Assembly (NCBI RefSeq): GCF_038502225.1
Contig: NW_027195375.1
Span: 63,501-127,500 of the forward strand
Direction: 5' to 3'
Origin: Cherax quadricarinatus
Taxonomy: Eukaryota; Arthropoda; Malacostraca; Decapoda; Parastacidae
Length of the DNA: 64,000 bases
Part shown: piece by piece, positions 1 through 11,518 of the stretch
Layout of the letters: each line of letters begins with the position of its first letter
Position numbering within the stretch: the stretch's first letter is position 1
Notes under the pieces: model-generated
What the model was told of the DNA's origin: nothing
Databases searched by the model: none
What the model saw: the letters and a program-made list of their open reading frames with translations, nothing else
Made by a program: the position numbers and the translations under genes

Positions 1-187
1 CAATTGCCCTAGACATCCATTCATTGCCCACTCCCTTTCTAGGCAAGATGCTACATATGACTGGGATCCCTCCCTTAGCTCTGACTACTTCTATGGCTGA
101 CCTGTACTTATCCAGCAGCTCTTGTCTCTTGCCCTTCCCAATGTCATTACCCCCAGCACTAAAACAGATAATATGCTTGTTCCCATG
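1..187 (-). pseudogene. LINE-B ORF1 (esterase-like) fragment
   Basis: Near-identical over its length to the minus-strand ORF1 of the nested LINE at about 10750-10938, so it is a scrap of the same SGNH/GDSL-esterase-like ORF1. It covers the middle of the esterase domain, between the GDS box and the terminal D-x-x-H box. It runs off the window edge, so the rest may lie upstream. It ends abruptly near 187, where plus-strand LINE-A sequence begins. Not a functional gene by itself. Confidence 0.75.
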
Positions 188-204
188 AGGAGAGATTACA
201 AGCG

Positions 205-620
205 CGAAGCTTGATGACATTGGAGGACAGACGAACGAGACGGGACATGATCATGATGTGTAAAATTATGAGAGGGATTGAAGAGAGAGAGAGAGAGAGA
301 GAGATATGGGAAACAGGGACAAGAGAGCACAACTGAAAGTTAGAAGCACAGCTATGTAAGGGATGTTAGAAAAGAAGCTCTTTAACCTCAAGATGTTAGA
401 AAGTGGCACGAGGGGAAAAAAAGTGGTGGAGGCAGGATCATTCACAGCTTCAACAACAAGTGGTGGAGGCAAGATCATTCACATCTTCAGCAACAAGTGA
501 TGGAGGGAGGATCACTCACAGCTTCAACAACTGAGTTTACACTGATGAATGATGAGCGAAGTAGCGACCAGAGGAGATCCGGACCAGGAACAAGGACTCT
601 ACCTCAGCAACCACATGTAA
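205..620 (+). mobile_element. LINE-A 3' end, degraded
   Basis: The plus strand at 211-285 translates to LEDRRTRRDMI and KIMRGIE, the C-terminal RT-domain signature of the LINE-A copies elsewhere in the window. It is broken by a (GA)n run at 284-305, then continues into the LINE-A 3' region (the 'gtggaggcaggatc' and 'gtagcgaccag' blocks), ending near 610. Positions 421-531 hold three direct 37-bp copies of an internal tail segment. Heavily decayed; no ORF. Confidence 0.7.
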
Positions 621-654
621 ATATGTACAAGTAGACACGCACACTCACACACTC

Positions 655-722
655 ATGGTAGCATGGCAGCATGGTAGCATGGTAGCATGGCAGCATGGCA
701 GCATGGTAGCATGGCAGCATGG
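655..722. repeat. 8-bp tandem repeat (AGCATGGY)n
   Basis: About eight uninterrupted copies of an 8-bp unit alternating AGCATGGC and AGCATGGT. Confidence 0.9.
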
Positions 723-771
723 GTTTAGAGCAGGTCACTCCTCTACTGGATCAATATCACATGTTGGATAC

Positions 772-1125
772 GGAACAATGTGGTATCTGAGGTATGTGTT
801 GTATGATACACAACAGTGCGGTATCTGAGGTATGTGTTGTATGATACACAACAGTGTGGTATCTGAGGTATGTGTTGTATGATACACAACAGTGTGGTAT
901 CTGAGGTATGTGTTGTATGATACACAACAGTGTGGTATCTGAGGTATGTGTTGTATGATACACAACAGTGTGGTATCTGAGGTATGTGTTGTATGATACA
1001 CAACAGTGTGGTATCTGAGGTATGTGTTGTATGATACACAACAGTGTGGTATCTGAGGTATGTGTTGTATGATACACAACAGTGTGGTATCTGAGGTATG
1101 TGTTGTATGATACACAATAATGTGG
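772..1125. repeat. 38-bp minisatellite, about 9 copies
   Basis: Unit starts recur every 38 bp (for example 781 and 819). Each unit has a short inverted repeat, TGTTGT and ACAACA separated by 7 bp, so single strands could fold into small hairpins. Because 38 is not a multiple of three, the minus-strand ORFs cycle through three frames per 38 codons; they are repeat artefacts. Confidence 0.95.
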
Positions 1126-1282
1126 TAACTGAGGTGTGAAGGCTTACTCAACCCTGTAAGATCTAAAGTTGGTCTTACCAAGGCTGGCTCCTCCTTAGGA
1201 AAATTAATGAATAGAAAAAAGAACAATAACCTACAAATATAAACACTTTATTGTTAGAATTAAAAATATAAAACATTGAAAT

Positions 1283-1625
1283 ATGAACTTTTATCCTACT
1301 TTGTTGTTACATATTCCATCATCTCGTTTACTGATTTTCCTACCAGTTCTCTGTCCCACTGAACCTTCTGCAAGAAGTTCCTCATTCCTGTGTAGTTCCC
1401 CCTTTTATAGTTTGGCTTTTCCCATTCAATTCCTGTTACCTTCTCCACTTGTAACTCTACTATATAATTAAAACTCAGAACCACGTGAACGCTAGCTCCA
1501 AGAGGCCTCTCGTAAGTGATGTCCTCAATGTTTAAACTGCTCAGGGTGAACACAAGATCCAGTCTTGCTGGCTCATCCTCCTCTCTCTCTGGTAGTGTTC
1601 CCCTCAAGGAAGGTTCCTTGATGTT
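1283..1625 (-). pseudogene. LINE-A endonuclease C-terminus fragment
   Basis: The minus-strand ORF at 1296-1607 contains a PARLDLVFTL block followed by a PLG-x-S-x-HVV block. This matches the end of the exonuclease/endonuclease/phosphatase-type endonuclease domain of CR1-like LINEs (the last His corresponds to the catalytic S-D-H; here the sequence reads SVHVV, so the Asp is lost). A related block (RLDLVFPLKSSDIGDIT) is on the plus strand near 63730. The fragment then runs into the endonuclease-RT linker. No RT motifs; both ends truncated. Confidence 0.65.
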
Positions 1626-1671
1626 GGTGAGGGGCTCTTGATTTAGGGAATTGGATCTGTGCTCCAGTTCC

Positions 1672-1767
1672 CCGAATTAAGCCTGAATGCCTTCCACATC
1701 CCCCCCAGGCGCTGTATAATCCTCCGCGTTTAGCGCTTCCCCCTTGATTTTAATAATAATAATCTCG
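1672..1767 (+). repeat. Retroelement 3' tail ending in (TAA)n
   Basis: The stretch 'gcgctgtataatcctccg ... gcgcttcccccttgatt' followed by a short TAA repeat reads like the 3' end of a non-LTR element or SINE with a (TAA)n tail. The parent family is not otherwise in this window. Confidence 0.4.
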
Positions 1768-1778
1768 TAGTGTCCCTG

Positions 1779-1960
<182 letters not shown>

Positions 1961-2049
1961 TATGCAGCTCCACACGGTGTGAAGATACAATTCAATATCT
2001 GTTTAGCACTTTAGCGTGACAGTTCATATTTGTCTTCAACTTGAGGGAG

Positions 2050-2127
2050 AACCTCTGAACCATTATCATGCCAAGAACCTCTGAACCATTATCATGCCAA
2101 GAACCTCTGAACCATTATCATGCCAAG
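2050..2127. repeat. 26-bp direct repeat, 3 copies
   Basis: Three identical consecutive copies of a 26-bp unit beginning AACCTCTGAACC. The surroundings up to 2690 look unique; I see no gene there. Confidence 0.9.
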
Positions 2128-2699
2128 AGAACTGGAAGAAAATCAGAAGACAACTGGAGACAGAGGAGGAAAAATTTAAAAAGACAGGACAAGTGACGAC
2201 AATAACAGTGAGCGTAATTCTCCCGAGCATTGAAATGCGGCGGGTGTTATCCGTAGACTGTGTCGGTGCTTTCTCCTTCACATCGTTTTCTACCATGTTT
2301 ACAAGTCCGTTTCTATACGATCGCAAGCAATACCAGGAATTATATATTCATTATTTAACGTTTAACCTAGATTGCTCCTAATTAAATTTGAATGAGGCAC
2401 AAATAATGAGATTACATAATGTGAAGATGAGCAAGCATTAGCGGGAGGAGTTGAAAACAATACGCTTGTGTGTGGTGCCAGGAACTGCAGGTAGGTATTT
2501 TATCCTGAGGCTCCAGTATCTGTTTTCTTTCTGTTTCTCTGCCTGTATTATTACATGCATGCATATTTCTAATTATATTTACATTTGTAAGAATAAAACT
2601 GTATATTTTTTGACAAATATTCTTCGGTAAATCAATTTAATAATTAACGACTATTTTTATGAGAACCATCTCCGACTGAATAATCTCACGTTTATGTTG

Positions 2700-2839
2700 C
2701 AAAACTCACACCCTGGAACATTTGGGTGTGAGTTTTGACCCATAAAATTTCTCAGGTGAATCGTGTTGGTGAAAGTGGTTCCCTCGATGAATTTCAGCAT
2801 GGAACGTCTGCTAGGTAGTTTCAGACACAAACGTTCCAT
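2700..2839. other. Two adjacent inverted repeats (hairpins)
   Basis: Arms 2700-2713 and 2724-2737 are perfect 14-bp complements around a 10-bp loop. A second pair, 2799-2807 and 2831-2839, has 9-bp perfect arms (ATGGAACGT / ACGTTCCAT) around a 23-bp loop. The surrounding 2140-3200 is otherwise unannotated, with a small minus ORF at 2657-2839 that overlaps the hairpins and is probably meaningless. Could be a fold-back element or structured RNA; no family recognised. Confidence 0.6.
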
Positions 2840-3204
2840 TATGGAAAGTGTGATTAGTTGATTTTCCCATTTAATGTCGTAAAACAGGTTTTTGTTGCAT
2901 TTAAAACATTTCCCGCAACTATAATCATGTGCCTCCTCAACACCAGGAAAGTCACTGTTCCCAGATTAATCAAAACTTTAATTTTAAGAATCCAGTAATT
3001 AATTACCTCAGGTTTCCGCATTGCTTAGCAGATGAATATTAGATCATCAGCGGTCTCTGTCATAGCTCAAAAATGGTCATTGTCTTGGAGGTTATTGAGA
3101 AATGGCTTTTTGAATATGAATATGTCATTGTTGGAAAAGATGTAGAGGTCAGTGGAGGAAAAACTATAGCATGGATAGTTTGGTAGTTGGGGGGTACCAA
3201 CACA

Positions 3205-3560
3205 CCTCCACAATACAAACACACCACAGCACTGCAATACACGGCATAAACCACAACACACTACACACCACAACACACTACACACCACAACTCATTAGAC
3301 ACCACAACACACAACACACCACAACACACCACAACACACCACAACACACCACAACACACCACAACACACTGCAATATAACACTACAACACACCATACAAC
3401 ACACCACAAGACACAGCACAACACACAACACAAAGCACACCACAACAATATACCAAAACACACCACCACAATATACCACAACACAAAACACAGAGAACAC
3501 ACCAGACACACCACAACACACAATACACACAACACAGAGACACACACCACCACAACACAC
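3205..3560. repeat. Degenerate CACAACACAC-type low-complexity tract
   Basis: Irregular tandem ACCACAACAC-like decamers interleaved with CA-rich variants. It gives Thr/His-rich plus ORFs and Val/Cys-rich minus ORFs that carry no domain. The flanks 2840-3204 and 3561-3915 show no gene. Confidence 0.9.
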
Positions 3561-3919
3561 AGCATACCACGCACGACCTTTTCTCATCTTCCACCACCTC
3601 TCGTAATATTACTCTCCACGCACTTCCTCACCCTGTAAGCCGTAAGGGGTTGCAGCAAAAACAAAAAGCTAGTAACCATAGCAAGCAGTGAAACAATTCC
3701 TCTCTTCCCCTCAGGCTCACACATTAACGAGAGATCGCTATGCACAGTGTACACTGGTGGGCTCAGCAGCCTCCCTGGAGAGACGGAGAACTCGTCAGTA
3801 TTTCATCTCTAACATACCGTCCGCGTACCACACCTCTAAATTAACTTGACACTATGAGTGACGTTCCGGGAATAATGTAGCAGCGAGCCTGGATAGTTAG
3901 CTGGGTCTGGTTTATGATG

Positions 3920-4075
3920 GTTGTTGACGTTCTTAGTGTTGTGCTTGTTGGGGTGATGGTTATGGTTGTAGTTTTTACTGTTGATATTGTTACTGTTGTT
4001 TTTACCCTTGTTTCCATTGTTGTTTTTACCGTTGTTATTGTTACTGTTGTTACAGTTGTTGTTGTTAACTTCCTC
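3920..4075. repeat. GTT-rich low-complexity tract
   Basis: Imperfect (GTT)n interspersed with ATT/ACT triplets. Long ORFs on both strands (Val-rich or Asn/Thr-rich) follow from trinucleotide periodicity. Just after it, 4096-4135 holds a copy of a relict motif (reverse complement TTGAAGCCGATCG...GTTCT) seen in other spacers. Confidence 0.85.
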
Positions 4076-4369
4076 GAAGCTTTCATTTATCACTTCAGAA
4101 CGCCCTTTTCGATCGGCTTCAAATTTTCAACCCTAGTTAACTATTATTAAATAAAGACATAATTACGTATGTCGTCATGTATGAGCTGGTTAGCTTATGT
4201 ATGTACCTGTGTATGAGCGCATATGTTTGTATTCATAAACGTATTCATGTTATGCAAGTATAATTGGTTGTGTATGCAGAACATACACTGAAAAATTGTG
4301 AAATTTCAAGCGCTGTCGTGATTTATCACATTACCGAGGAGCTGTTTACTGTGATCTTATTACATGTTT

Positions 4370-4493
4370 GTGTGTGTATATACATGTGTATGTGTGTGGT
4401 TGCAGGGGTCGAGTCACAGCTCCTAGCCCCACCTCTTTGTTTGTCGCTACTAGGATTACTCACTGTGTGTGTATGTATGTGTGTGTGTGTACT
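4370..4493 (-). mobile_element. LINE-A terminal 3' scrap with GT-rich tail
   Basis: The plus-strand text 'tggttgcaggggtcgagtc ... agctcctagccccacct ... gtcgctactaggatta' is the reverse complement of the LINE-A 3' UTR end, bracketed by GT-rich sequence. It is one link in the chain of LINE-A ends that continues to 6.85 kb. Confidence 0.7.
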
Positions 4494-5590
4494 CACCTAG
4501 TTGTACTCACCTAGTTGAGGTTGCAGGGGTCGACTCCAAGCTCCTGGCCCCGCCTATTCACTGGTCGCTACTAGGTCACTCTCCCTGAACCATGAGCTTT
4601 ATCGTACCTCTGCTTAAAGCTATGTATGAATCCTGCCTCCACTACATCGCTTCCCAAACTATTCCACTTCCTGACTACTCTGTGGCTGGAGAAATACTTC
4701 CTAACATCCCTGTGATTCATCTGTGTCTTCAGCTTCCAACTGTGTCCCCGTGTTGTTGTGTCCAGTCTCTGGAACATCCTGTCTTTGTCCACCTTGTCAA
4801 TTCCCCTCAGTATTTTGTAAGTCGTTATCATGTCCCCCTATCTCTCCTGTCCTCCAGTGTCGTCAGGTTGATTTCCCTTAACCTCTCCTCGTAGGACATA
4901 CCTCTTAGCTCTGGGACTAGTCTTGTTGCAAACCTTTGCACTTTCTCTAGTTTCTTTACATGCTTGGCTAGGTGTGGGTTCCAAACTGGTGCCGCATACT
5001 CCAATACGGGCCTAACGTACACGGTGTACAGGGTCCTGAACGATTCCTTACTAAGATATCGGAATGCTGTTCTGAGGTTTGCCAGGCGCCCATGTGCTGC
5101 AGCAGTTATTTGGTTGATGTGCGCTTCAGATGTGCCTGGTGTTATACTCACCCCAAGATCTTTTTCCTTGAGTGACGTTTGTAGTCTCTGGCCCCCTAGA
5201 CTGTACTCCGTCTGCGGTCTTCTTTGCCCATCCCCAATCTTCATGACTTTGCACTTGGCGGGATTGAACTCCAGGAGCCAATTGCTGGACCAGGTCCCTT
5301 TGAAGTTCTGCCTGGTCTTCGATCGAATGAATTCTTCTCATCAACTTCACGTCATCTGCAAACAGGGACACCTCGGAGTTTATCCCTTCCGTCATGTTCA
5401 CAAATACCAGAAACAGCACTGGTCCCAGGACTGACCCCTGAGGGACCCCGCTGGTCACAGGTGCCCACTCTGACACCTCGCCATGTACCATTGCTCGCTG
5501 CTGTCTTCCTGACAAGTATTCCCTGATCCATTGTAGTGCCTTCCCTGTTATCCCTGCTTTGTCCTCCAGTTTTTGCACTAATCTCTTGTG
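4494..5590 (-). mobile_element. LINE-A 5'-truncated copy 1 (RT C-terminal half and 3' UTR)
   Basis: Minus-strand RT of a CR1-like non-LTR retrotransposon. From 5578 downwards it encodes the block with SGVPQGSVLGPVLF and then FADDVKLM (the catalytic F/YADD box), and after a frame change MKIGDGQ, KDLGVSITP, RPVLEYAAPVWNPHL, FATRLVPELRG and LEDRRDRG, typical of the thumb/connection after the RT palm. The frame break near 5300-5320 looks like a small deletion between LQRDL and WSSNWLLEFN; another break lies at about 4830. It ends at 4494 with the GTGAGTAC terminus (minus strand). Endonuclease and ORF1 are missing. Dead copy. Confidence 0.9.
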
Positions 5591-5599
5591 TGGTACTGT

Positions 5600-6504
<905 letters not shown>

Positions 6505-6509
6505 CATTC

Positions 6510-6770
6510 ACTAAGTTGTACTCACCTAGTTGAGGTTGCAGGGGTCGAGTCCAAGCTCCTGGCCCCGCCTCTTCACTGGTCGCTACTAGGTCACTCTCCC
6601 TGAACCGTGAGCTTTATCATACCTTTGCTTAAAGCTATGTATGGAGTCTGCCTACACTACATCGCTTCCCAAACTATTACACTTCCTGACTATTCTGTGG
6701 CTGAAGAAATACTTCCTAACATCCCTGTGATTCATCTGTGTCTTCAACTTCCAACTGTGTCCCTTTGTTG
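6510..6770 (-). mobile_element. LINE-A 5'-truncated copy 3 (3' end only)
   Basis: Only the last roughly 260 bp of LINE-A: the end of the RT ORF (the 'gggacacagttggaagttga' region on the minus strand) and the 3' UTR to the CAACTAGGTGAGTAC terminus. Its 5' truncation lies directly against the next (TG)n tract at 6771-6848. Confidence 0.9.

Positions 6771-6848
<78 letters not shown>
6771..6848. repeat. (TG)n microsatellite
   Basis: About 39 TG dinucleotides, then 'tatacatgtgtgcacgcgcg'. It marks the 5' boundary of LINE-A copy 3 on the minus strand. Confidence 0.95.
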
Positions 6849-6851
<3 letters not shown>

Positions 6852-6940
6852 CATGTGTGCACGCGCGCGAGCGAGATACAGACGATGATTTCCATAGAGT
6901 TGTGGGACTTTGAACACTTTTTTTTTTAAATCATGTTAGT

Positions 6941-7258
6941 GTGTTTAAATAACAGTGTTCAGAGTGTTTAAATAACAGTGTTCAGAGTGTTTAAATAACA
7001 GTGTTCAGAGTGTTTAAATAACAGTGTTCAGAGTGTTTAAATAACAGTGTTCAGAGTGTTTAAATAACAGTGTTCAGAGTGTTTAAATAACAGTGTTCAC
7101 AATATCTAAATAACAGTGGTCAGAATGTATAAAAACAAGTATTCAGATTGTTTAAAAAACAGTATTCACAGTGTCTAAATAACAATGGTAAGAGTGTTTA
7201 AAAATCTGTGTTAAGAGTGTTTAAATACAGAGTTCATAACTTTTAAATTACAGTATAC
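6941..7258. repeat. 23-bp minisatellite, left part
   Basis: Seven near-perfect units starting GTGTTTAAATAACAGTGTTC (23 bp period, 6941 to about 7100), then increasingly degenerate units to about 7258. The same degenerate unit resumes at 13169-13235 ('tgtctaaataacagtggt'), so one array was split by the RTE insertion between them. Confidence 0.9.
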
Positions 7259-8377
7259 AAGATATGATGTAGGCCGAAATGACAGTAGTTTGTTGGATTA
7301 TGTATTGGTAGATAAAAGACTGTTGAGTAGACTTCAGGATGTACATGTTTATAGAGGGGCCACAGATATATCAGATCACTTTCTAGTTGTAGCTACACTG
7401 AGAGTAAAAGGTAGATGGGATACAAGGAGAATAGAAGCATCAGGGAAGAGAGAGGTGAAGGTTTATAAACTAAAAGAGGAGGCAGTTAGGGTAAGATATA
7501 AACAGCTATTGGAGGATAGATGGGCTAATGAGAGCATAGGCAATGGGGTCGAAGAGGTATGGGGTAGGTTTAAAAATGTAGTGTTAGAGTGTTCAGCAGA
7601 AGTTTGTGGTTACAGGAAAGTGGGTGCGGGAGGGAAGAGGAGCGATTGGTGGAATGATAATGTAAACAGAGTAGTAAGGGAGAAAAAGTTAGCATATGAG
7701 AAGTTTTACAAAGTAGAAGTGATGCAAGGAGGGAAGAGTATATGGAGAAAAAGAGAGAGGTTAAGAGAGTGGTGAAGCAATGTAAAAAGAGAGCAAATGA
7801 GAGAGTGGGTGAGATGTTATCAACAAATTTTGTTGAAAAAAAGAAAGTTTTGGAGTGCGATTAACAAGTTAAGGAAGCCTAGAGAACAAATGGATTTGTC
7901 AGTTAAAAATAGGAGAGGAGAGTTATTAAATGGAGAGTTAGAGGTATTGGGAAGATGGAAGGAATATTTTGAGGAGTTGTTAAATGTTGATGAAGATAGG
8001 GGAGCTGTGATTTCGTGTATAGGTCAAGGAGGAATAACATCTTTAGGAGTGAGGAAGAGCCAGTTGTGAGTGTGGGGGAAGTTCGTGAGGCAGTAGGTAA
8101 AATGAAAGGAGGTACGGCAGCCAGTATTGATGGGATAAAGATAGAAATGTTAAAAGCAGGTGGGGATATAGTTTTGGAGTGGTTGGTGCAATTATTTAAT
8201 AAATGTATGGAAGAGGGTAAGGTACCTAGGGATTGGCAGAAAGCATGCATAGTTCCTTTGTATGAAGGTAAAGGGGACAAAAGAGAGTGCAAAAATTATA
8301 GGGAGATAAGTCTGTTGAGTATACCTGGTAAAGTGTATGGTAGAGTTATTATTGAAAGAATTAAGAGTAAGACGGAG
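7259..8377 (+). mobile_element. RTE-type LINE, 5' part (endonuclease end, linker, early RT)
   Basis: ORF 7290-7775 begins in the C-terminal endonuclease (YVLVDKRLLSRLQDV, then DISDHFLVVATLR with the S-D-H catalytic block), followed by the basic linker. After frame breaks near 7775 and 8040 the reading continues through NRRGELLNGELEVLGRW, then VREAVGKMKGG and SIDGIKIEMLKAGG (early RT fingers), to KNYREISLLSIPGKVY. Coding stops at 8377, where a minus-strand LINE is inserted. The 5' end is truncated in the endonuclease. The RTE assignment rests on the RT sequence style and the compact 3' UTR at 12926-13168. Confidence 0.85.
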
Positions 8378-10562
8378 TGCTCGAATGTCCTCGTCAGAAT
8401 GAATTCGACGGCCTATTTTGGTGTCATCGGCAAACTTGCCGATGTCGCTCTTTATGCCCTCATCTATGTCGTTTATGTAGATTGTGAACAGCAGGGGGCC
8501 CAACACTGACCCCTGTGGAACACCGCTCGTGACACTTCCCCACTCTGATTTCTCCCCATTTATGCAAACTCTCTGCTGCCTATTTGTCAACCATGCCTCT
8601 ATCCAGGAAAAAATTTCTCCTCCTATTCCATGTGCTTTAATTTTTCTCAATAGTCTCTGATGTGGGACCCTGTCAAAAGCCTTACTGAAGTCCATATACA
8701 CAATATCATATTCATTACCATGATCTACCTCCTCAAATACCTTAGTGAAAAAAGTTAATAAATTCGTAAGGCAGGAACGCCCCTTTGTAAAACCATGCTG
8801 AGATTCGTTGATTAATTTATGTGTTTCAAGGTGGCTACGAACTGCCTCGGCAATTATTGATTCCATAAATTTTCCCACTATGGAGGTTAGGCTTATTGGT
8901 CTATAGTTCGAAGCTAAGGACCTGTCACCTGTTTTGAAAATAGGTATCACATTTGCCATTTTCCACTTATCTGGCACCATACCAGTTTGTAGTGATATGT
9001 TGAAAAGATTAGCCAAAGGTGTGCTAAGCTCCTCTTTACATTCCTTTAGAACCCTTGCATACAGTTCATCAGGGCCTGGGGATTTGTTAGGTTTTAATTT
9101 ATCTAGTTGCCTAAGGACCATGTCACTTGTGACCCTAATAGTGCACAGTTTATTATCGTCCTGTTCTACATAATTTATCATTACTGGAATATCGCTGGTA
9201 TCCTCCTGTGTAAAAACTGAGAGGAAGTATGTGTTAAAAATTCTACACATTTCCTTATCACTGTCAGTGAGCTGACCCGAGGAACTTTTGAGTGGGCCTA
9301 TCTTGTCCCTGATCTTACTTCTGTATACCTGAAAGAATCCTTTTGGGTTAGTCTTCGATTCTCTTGCAACTTTAACCTCATAATCTCTTTTTGCTTTTCT
9401 AATTCCCTTTTTTATTTCTCTCTTTAACTGAATATATCGATTTCTCAATTGCCCCTCTCCTCTTTTGATTTGCCTATATATGCCTCTCTTTTGACCAATC
9501 AGATATTTTAATCTATTGTTCATCCATTTAGGATCATTTTTGTTTGATCTGATTTCCCTATTTGGAACATAATTTGACTGAGCAGCTAGAACTATGCCCT
9601 GGAAAGCATCATATCGGCAACCATCACCACCTACCTGACCCTTAGTCAGGTCATTCCAGTTCAGCCCACCTAAGTAATTTTTCAGTCCTATGAAATCAGC
9701 CAAGCGAAAGTCAGGGACGGAGACTTGATTGCCATTATTAGGGGAATTCCATGATATATTAAAACTGAGTGATTTGTGATCACTTTCCCCAAGCTCATCA
9801 TTAACCTCAAGATTATTAATTAGTGTTTCCCTACTGGCAAGAACCAAGTCAAGGAGGTTATTTCCCCTAGTTGGCTCTGTCACAAACTGTTTTAAAAAAC
9901 AATCCTGGATCGTATCAAGAAAGTCACCTGACTCTAAATTTCCTGTCAAATTGCTCCAGTCAATCTGTCTATAGTTGAAATCTCCCAACATTTTCGTATG
10001 TAGATGCCTTACGAATTTCGTCCCATAGAAGTTTACTGCACGCCCTATCAAGATTTGGGGCCCTGTAAATCACACCCAAAATTAGTTTTTCTCGGCCCTC
10101 GAGAAGCTGTAACCAAACAGATTCAGTGGCTGACGCTTCTAATTTAATATCTTGTCTAACACAACAATTTAAATTGTCTCTGACATACATCGCTACTCCA
10201 CCACCTTTCCTGTTGACCCTGTCAGTGTGGAATAATTTATAGCCTTGTATGTGACATTCAGAGGGCATCTCTCTATCTTTCAGATTGAGCCAGGTCTCTG
10301 TTATAGCAATAATATCTATGTTTCCTGCAATTGCAATTAATCTTAGCTCATCTATCTTATTTCTTACACTCCTGCTATTAGTATAGCAAACCTTAAGGGA
10401 GCTAGTCCCTTGCTGCCCTCTGCTGTCCCCCTTTGTTTGCTGACCTGATCTATTGTCTTTATTTATAACTTCATGCTGAATGCCTTTTATACATTTACTG
10501 TTTCCAACCCAAGTGTTGCAACCTGCTTGTTTCCCACACACACCCATACCTCTATCTTCCAT
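8378..10562 (-). pseudogene. LINE-B ORF2: endonuclease plus reverse transcriptase, frameshifted and truncated
   Basis: ORF2 begins at 10562, sharing the A of the ORF1 stop. Residues from about 56 form an APE-type endonuclease: LKVCYTNSRSVRNK (N-box), ITETWL (catalytic Glu), GGVAMYVRD and VIYRAP. A frameshift near 9990-10010 cuts the ORF at YENV; the other frame carries GDFNYRQIDW, then LGESDHKSLSF (SDH box), a basic linker and the RT: KSPGPDEL, NYRPISLTSIVGK, QHGFTKGRS, MDFSKAFDRVPH, SGVPQGSVLGPLLF and KFADDTKIG. The RT thumb and 3' UTR are absent. The ORF beyond 8378 into 8192 is antisense RTE and not real. Pseudogene. Confidence 0.85.
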
Positions 10563-11504
10563 CAGTTTAAAATCATAGGCATTTCACCAATGGCCTTCTC
10601 AATCGAGTCTGCAAGTGCTACCACCCCAGCCCCAGAGAGATGTACCCCATCCCTTGCATACATATCATGTTTGCCATAAAAGTTGTTCCAGTTGTCAATG
10701 AATGGGATTGCAAGTTCCTTGCAGTATCTGTCTAGCCAGCAATTTACACCAATTGCCCTAGACAACCATTCATTTCCTACTCCCCTTCTAGGCAAGATGC
10801 TACATATGATTGGGATCCCTCCCTTAGACTTAATGAAATCTATAGCTGACCTGTACTTATCTAGCAGCTCTTCTCTCCTACCCTTCCCAATATCATTTCC
10901 ACCAGCACTGAGACAGATAATGGGCTTGTTCCCATTACCTGACATGATATTATCCAGCCTGTTGACAATGTCCCCAACACCAGCTCCAGGGAAGCACACT
11001 CTATCTCTCATCTTCTTATTCCTATTACAAAAAGCACGGTCAATATATCTTACCTGAGAGTCACCAACCACAAGAATGCGCTTACCTCCATTAGCAGGGG
11101 CAGTAGTACCCTTACCTTCACTGGCCACTGAAGTACATTCATCCTGAAGAACAGAGAAGCGATTTCCTACCTTCAGATCTTCACTCTTAACTTTCCTTAC
11201 TCTGATGCGCCTTCCATTACTGTGAACCACTCGCCACTTGTAGCAGGTGCTGGACTGCACCTCACTGCTGGTAGCCGTTGCTACCTCCCCAACTACAGCC
11301 TCCTCACAGCGAGAGACAGACTGCACCTCACTTGAAGCCTCATTCCCCACAACTCCAGCCACCTCACACTCTCTCCCAGACCCATTGAGGTGGACCTTCA
11401 GCCTCCTAATCTCCTCCTGGAGAAGCAAGACCTCCTCCTTCAACTCTCCAACCTCAATTTTTAAAACACTGCAGAAGCAAGCCATGCTTTGTAACCGTCC
11501 ACAC
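8378..11504 (-). mobile_element. LINE-B nested in the RTE element, 3'-truncated
   Basis: Minus-strand CR1-like element with ORF1 (esterase-type) and ORF2 (endonuclease plus RT). Unusually, the 5' part is kept while the 3' part is missing: the RT ends just after the FADDTKIG box (HSDEDIRAL is the last LINE codon run) and joins RTE sequence at 8377/8378. Normal target-primed insertions lose the 5' end instead. At the other end, RTE sequence resumes with a 197-bp duplicated piece (11505-11701). LINE-B 3' portions occur at 31.9-32.6 and 37.7-38.7 kb. Confidence 0.85.
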
Positions 11505-11518
11505 TTACAGTGAAACAT
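10562..11518 (-). CDS. LINE-B ORF1: SGNH/GDSL-esterase-like protein
   Basis: ORF of 318 codons. Residues about 19-45 are heptad-like Leu/Glu-rich (coiled coil, likely oligomerisation). Residues 147-312 form an SGNH-hydrolase-like domain with the GDS nucleophile box (152-154, Ser154), an AGGND block (205-209) and the DGVH block (290-293, Asp290/His293), so the expected catalytic residues are all present. Esterase domains are known in ORF1 of CR1-clade LINEs, where they are thought to help the RNP; the real substrate is unknown. The first few codons (to about 11505) derive from flanking RTE sequence, so the native N-terminus, probably with a Cys-rich segment (KCGRLQSMACFC), is cut. The TGA stop overlaps the ORF2 ATG (TGATG at 10564-10560). 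Confidence 0.8.
   Translation of the reverse strand: MFHCKCGRLQSMACFCSVLKIEVGELKEEVLLLQEEIRRLKVHLNGSGRECEVAGVVGNEASSEVQSVSRCEEAVVGEVATATSSEVQSSTCYKWRVVHSNGRRIRVRKVKSEDLKVGNRFSVLQDECTSVASEGKGTTAPANGGKRILVVGDSQVRYIDRAFCNRNKKMRDRVCFPGAGVGDIVNRLDNIMSGNGNKPIICLSAGGNDIGKGRREELLDKYRSAIDFIKSKGGIPIICSILPRRGVGNEWLSRAIGVNCWLDRYCKELAIPFIDNWNNFYGKHDMYARDGVHLSGAGVVALADSIEKAIGEMPMILN

Noticed and set aside
772..1125. CRISPR-like 38-bp repeats with an internal palindrome
   Set aside because: No spacers; a plain minisatellite.
3171..3638. His/Thr-rich and Val/Cys-rich proteins
   Set aside because: Both strands of a CACAACACAC low-complexity tract.
8192..8377. C-terminal extension of the LINE-B ORF2 protein
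   Set aside because: Antisense RTE sequence beyond the insertion junction; open by chance.
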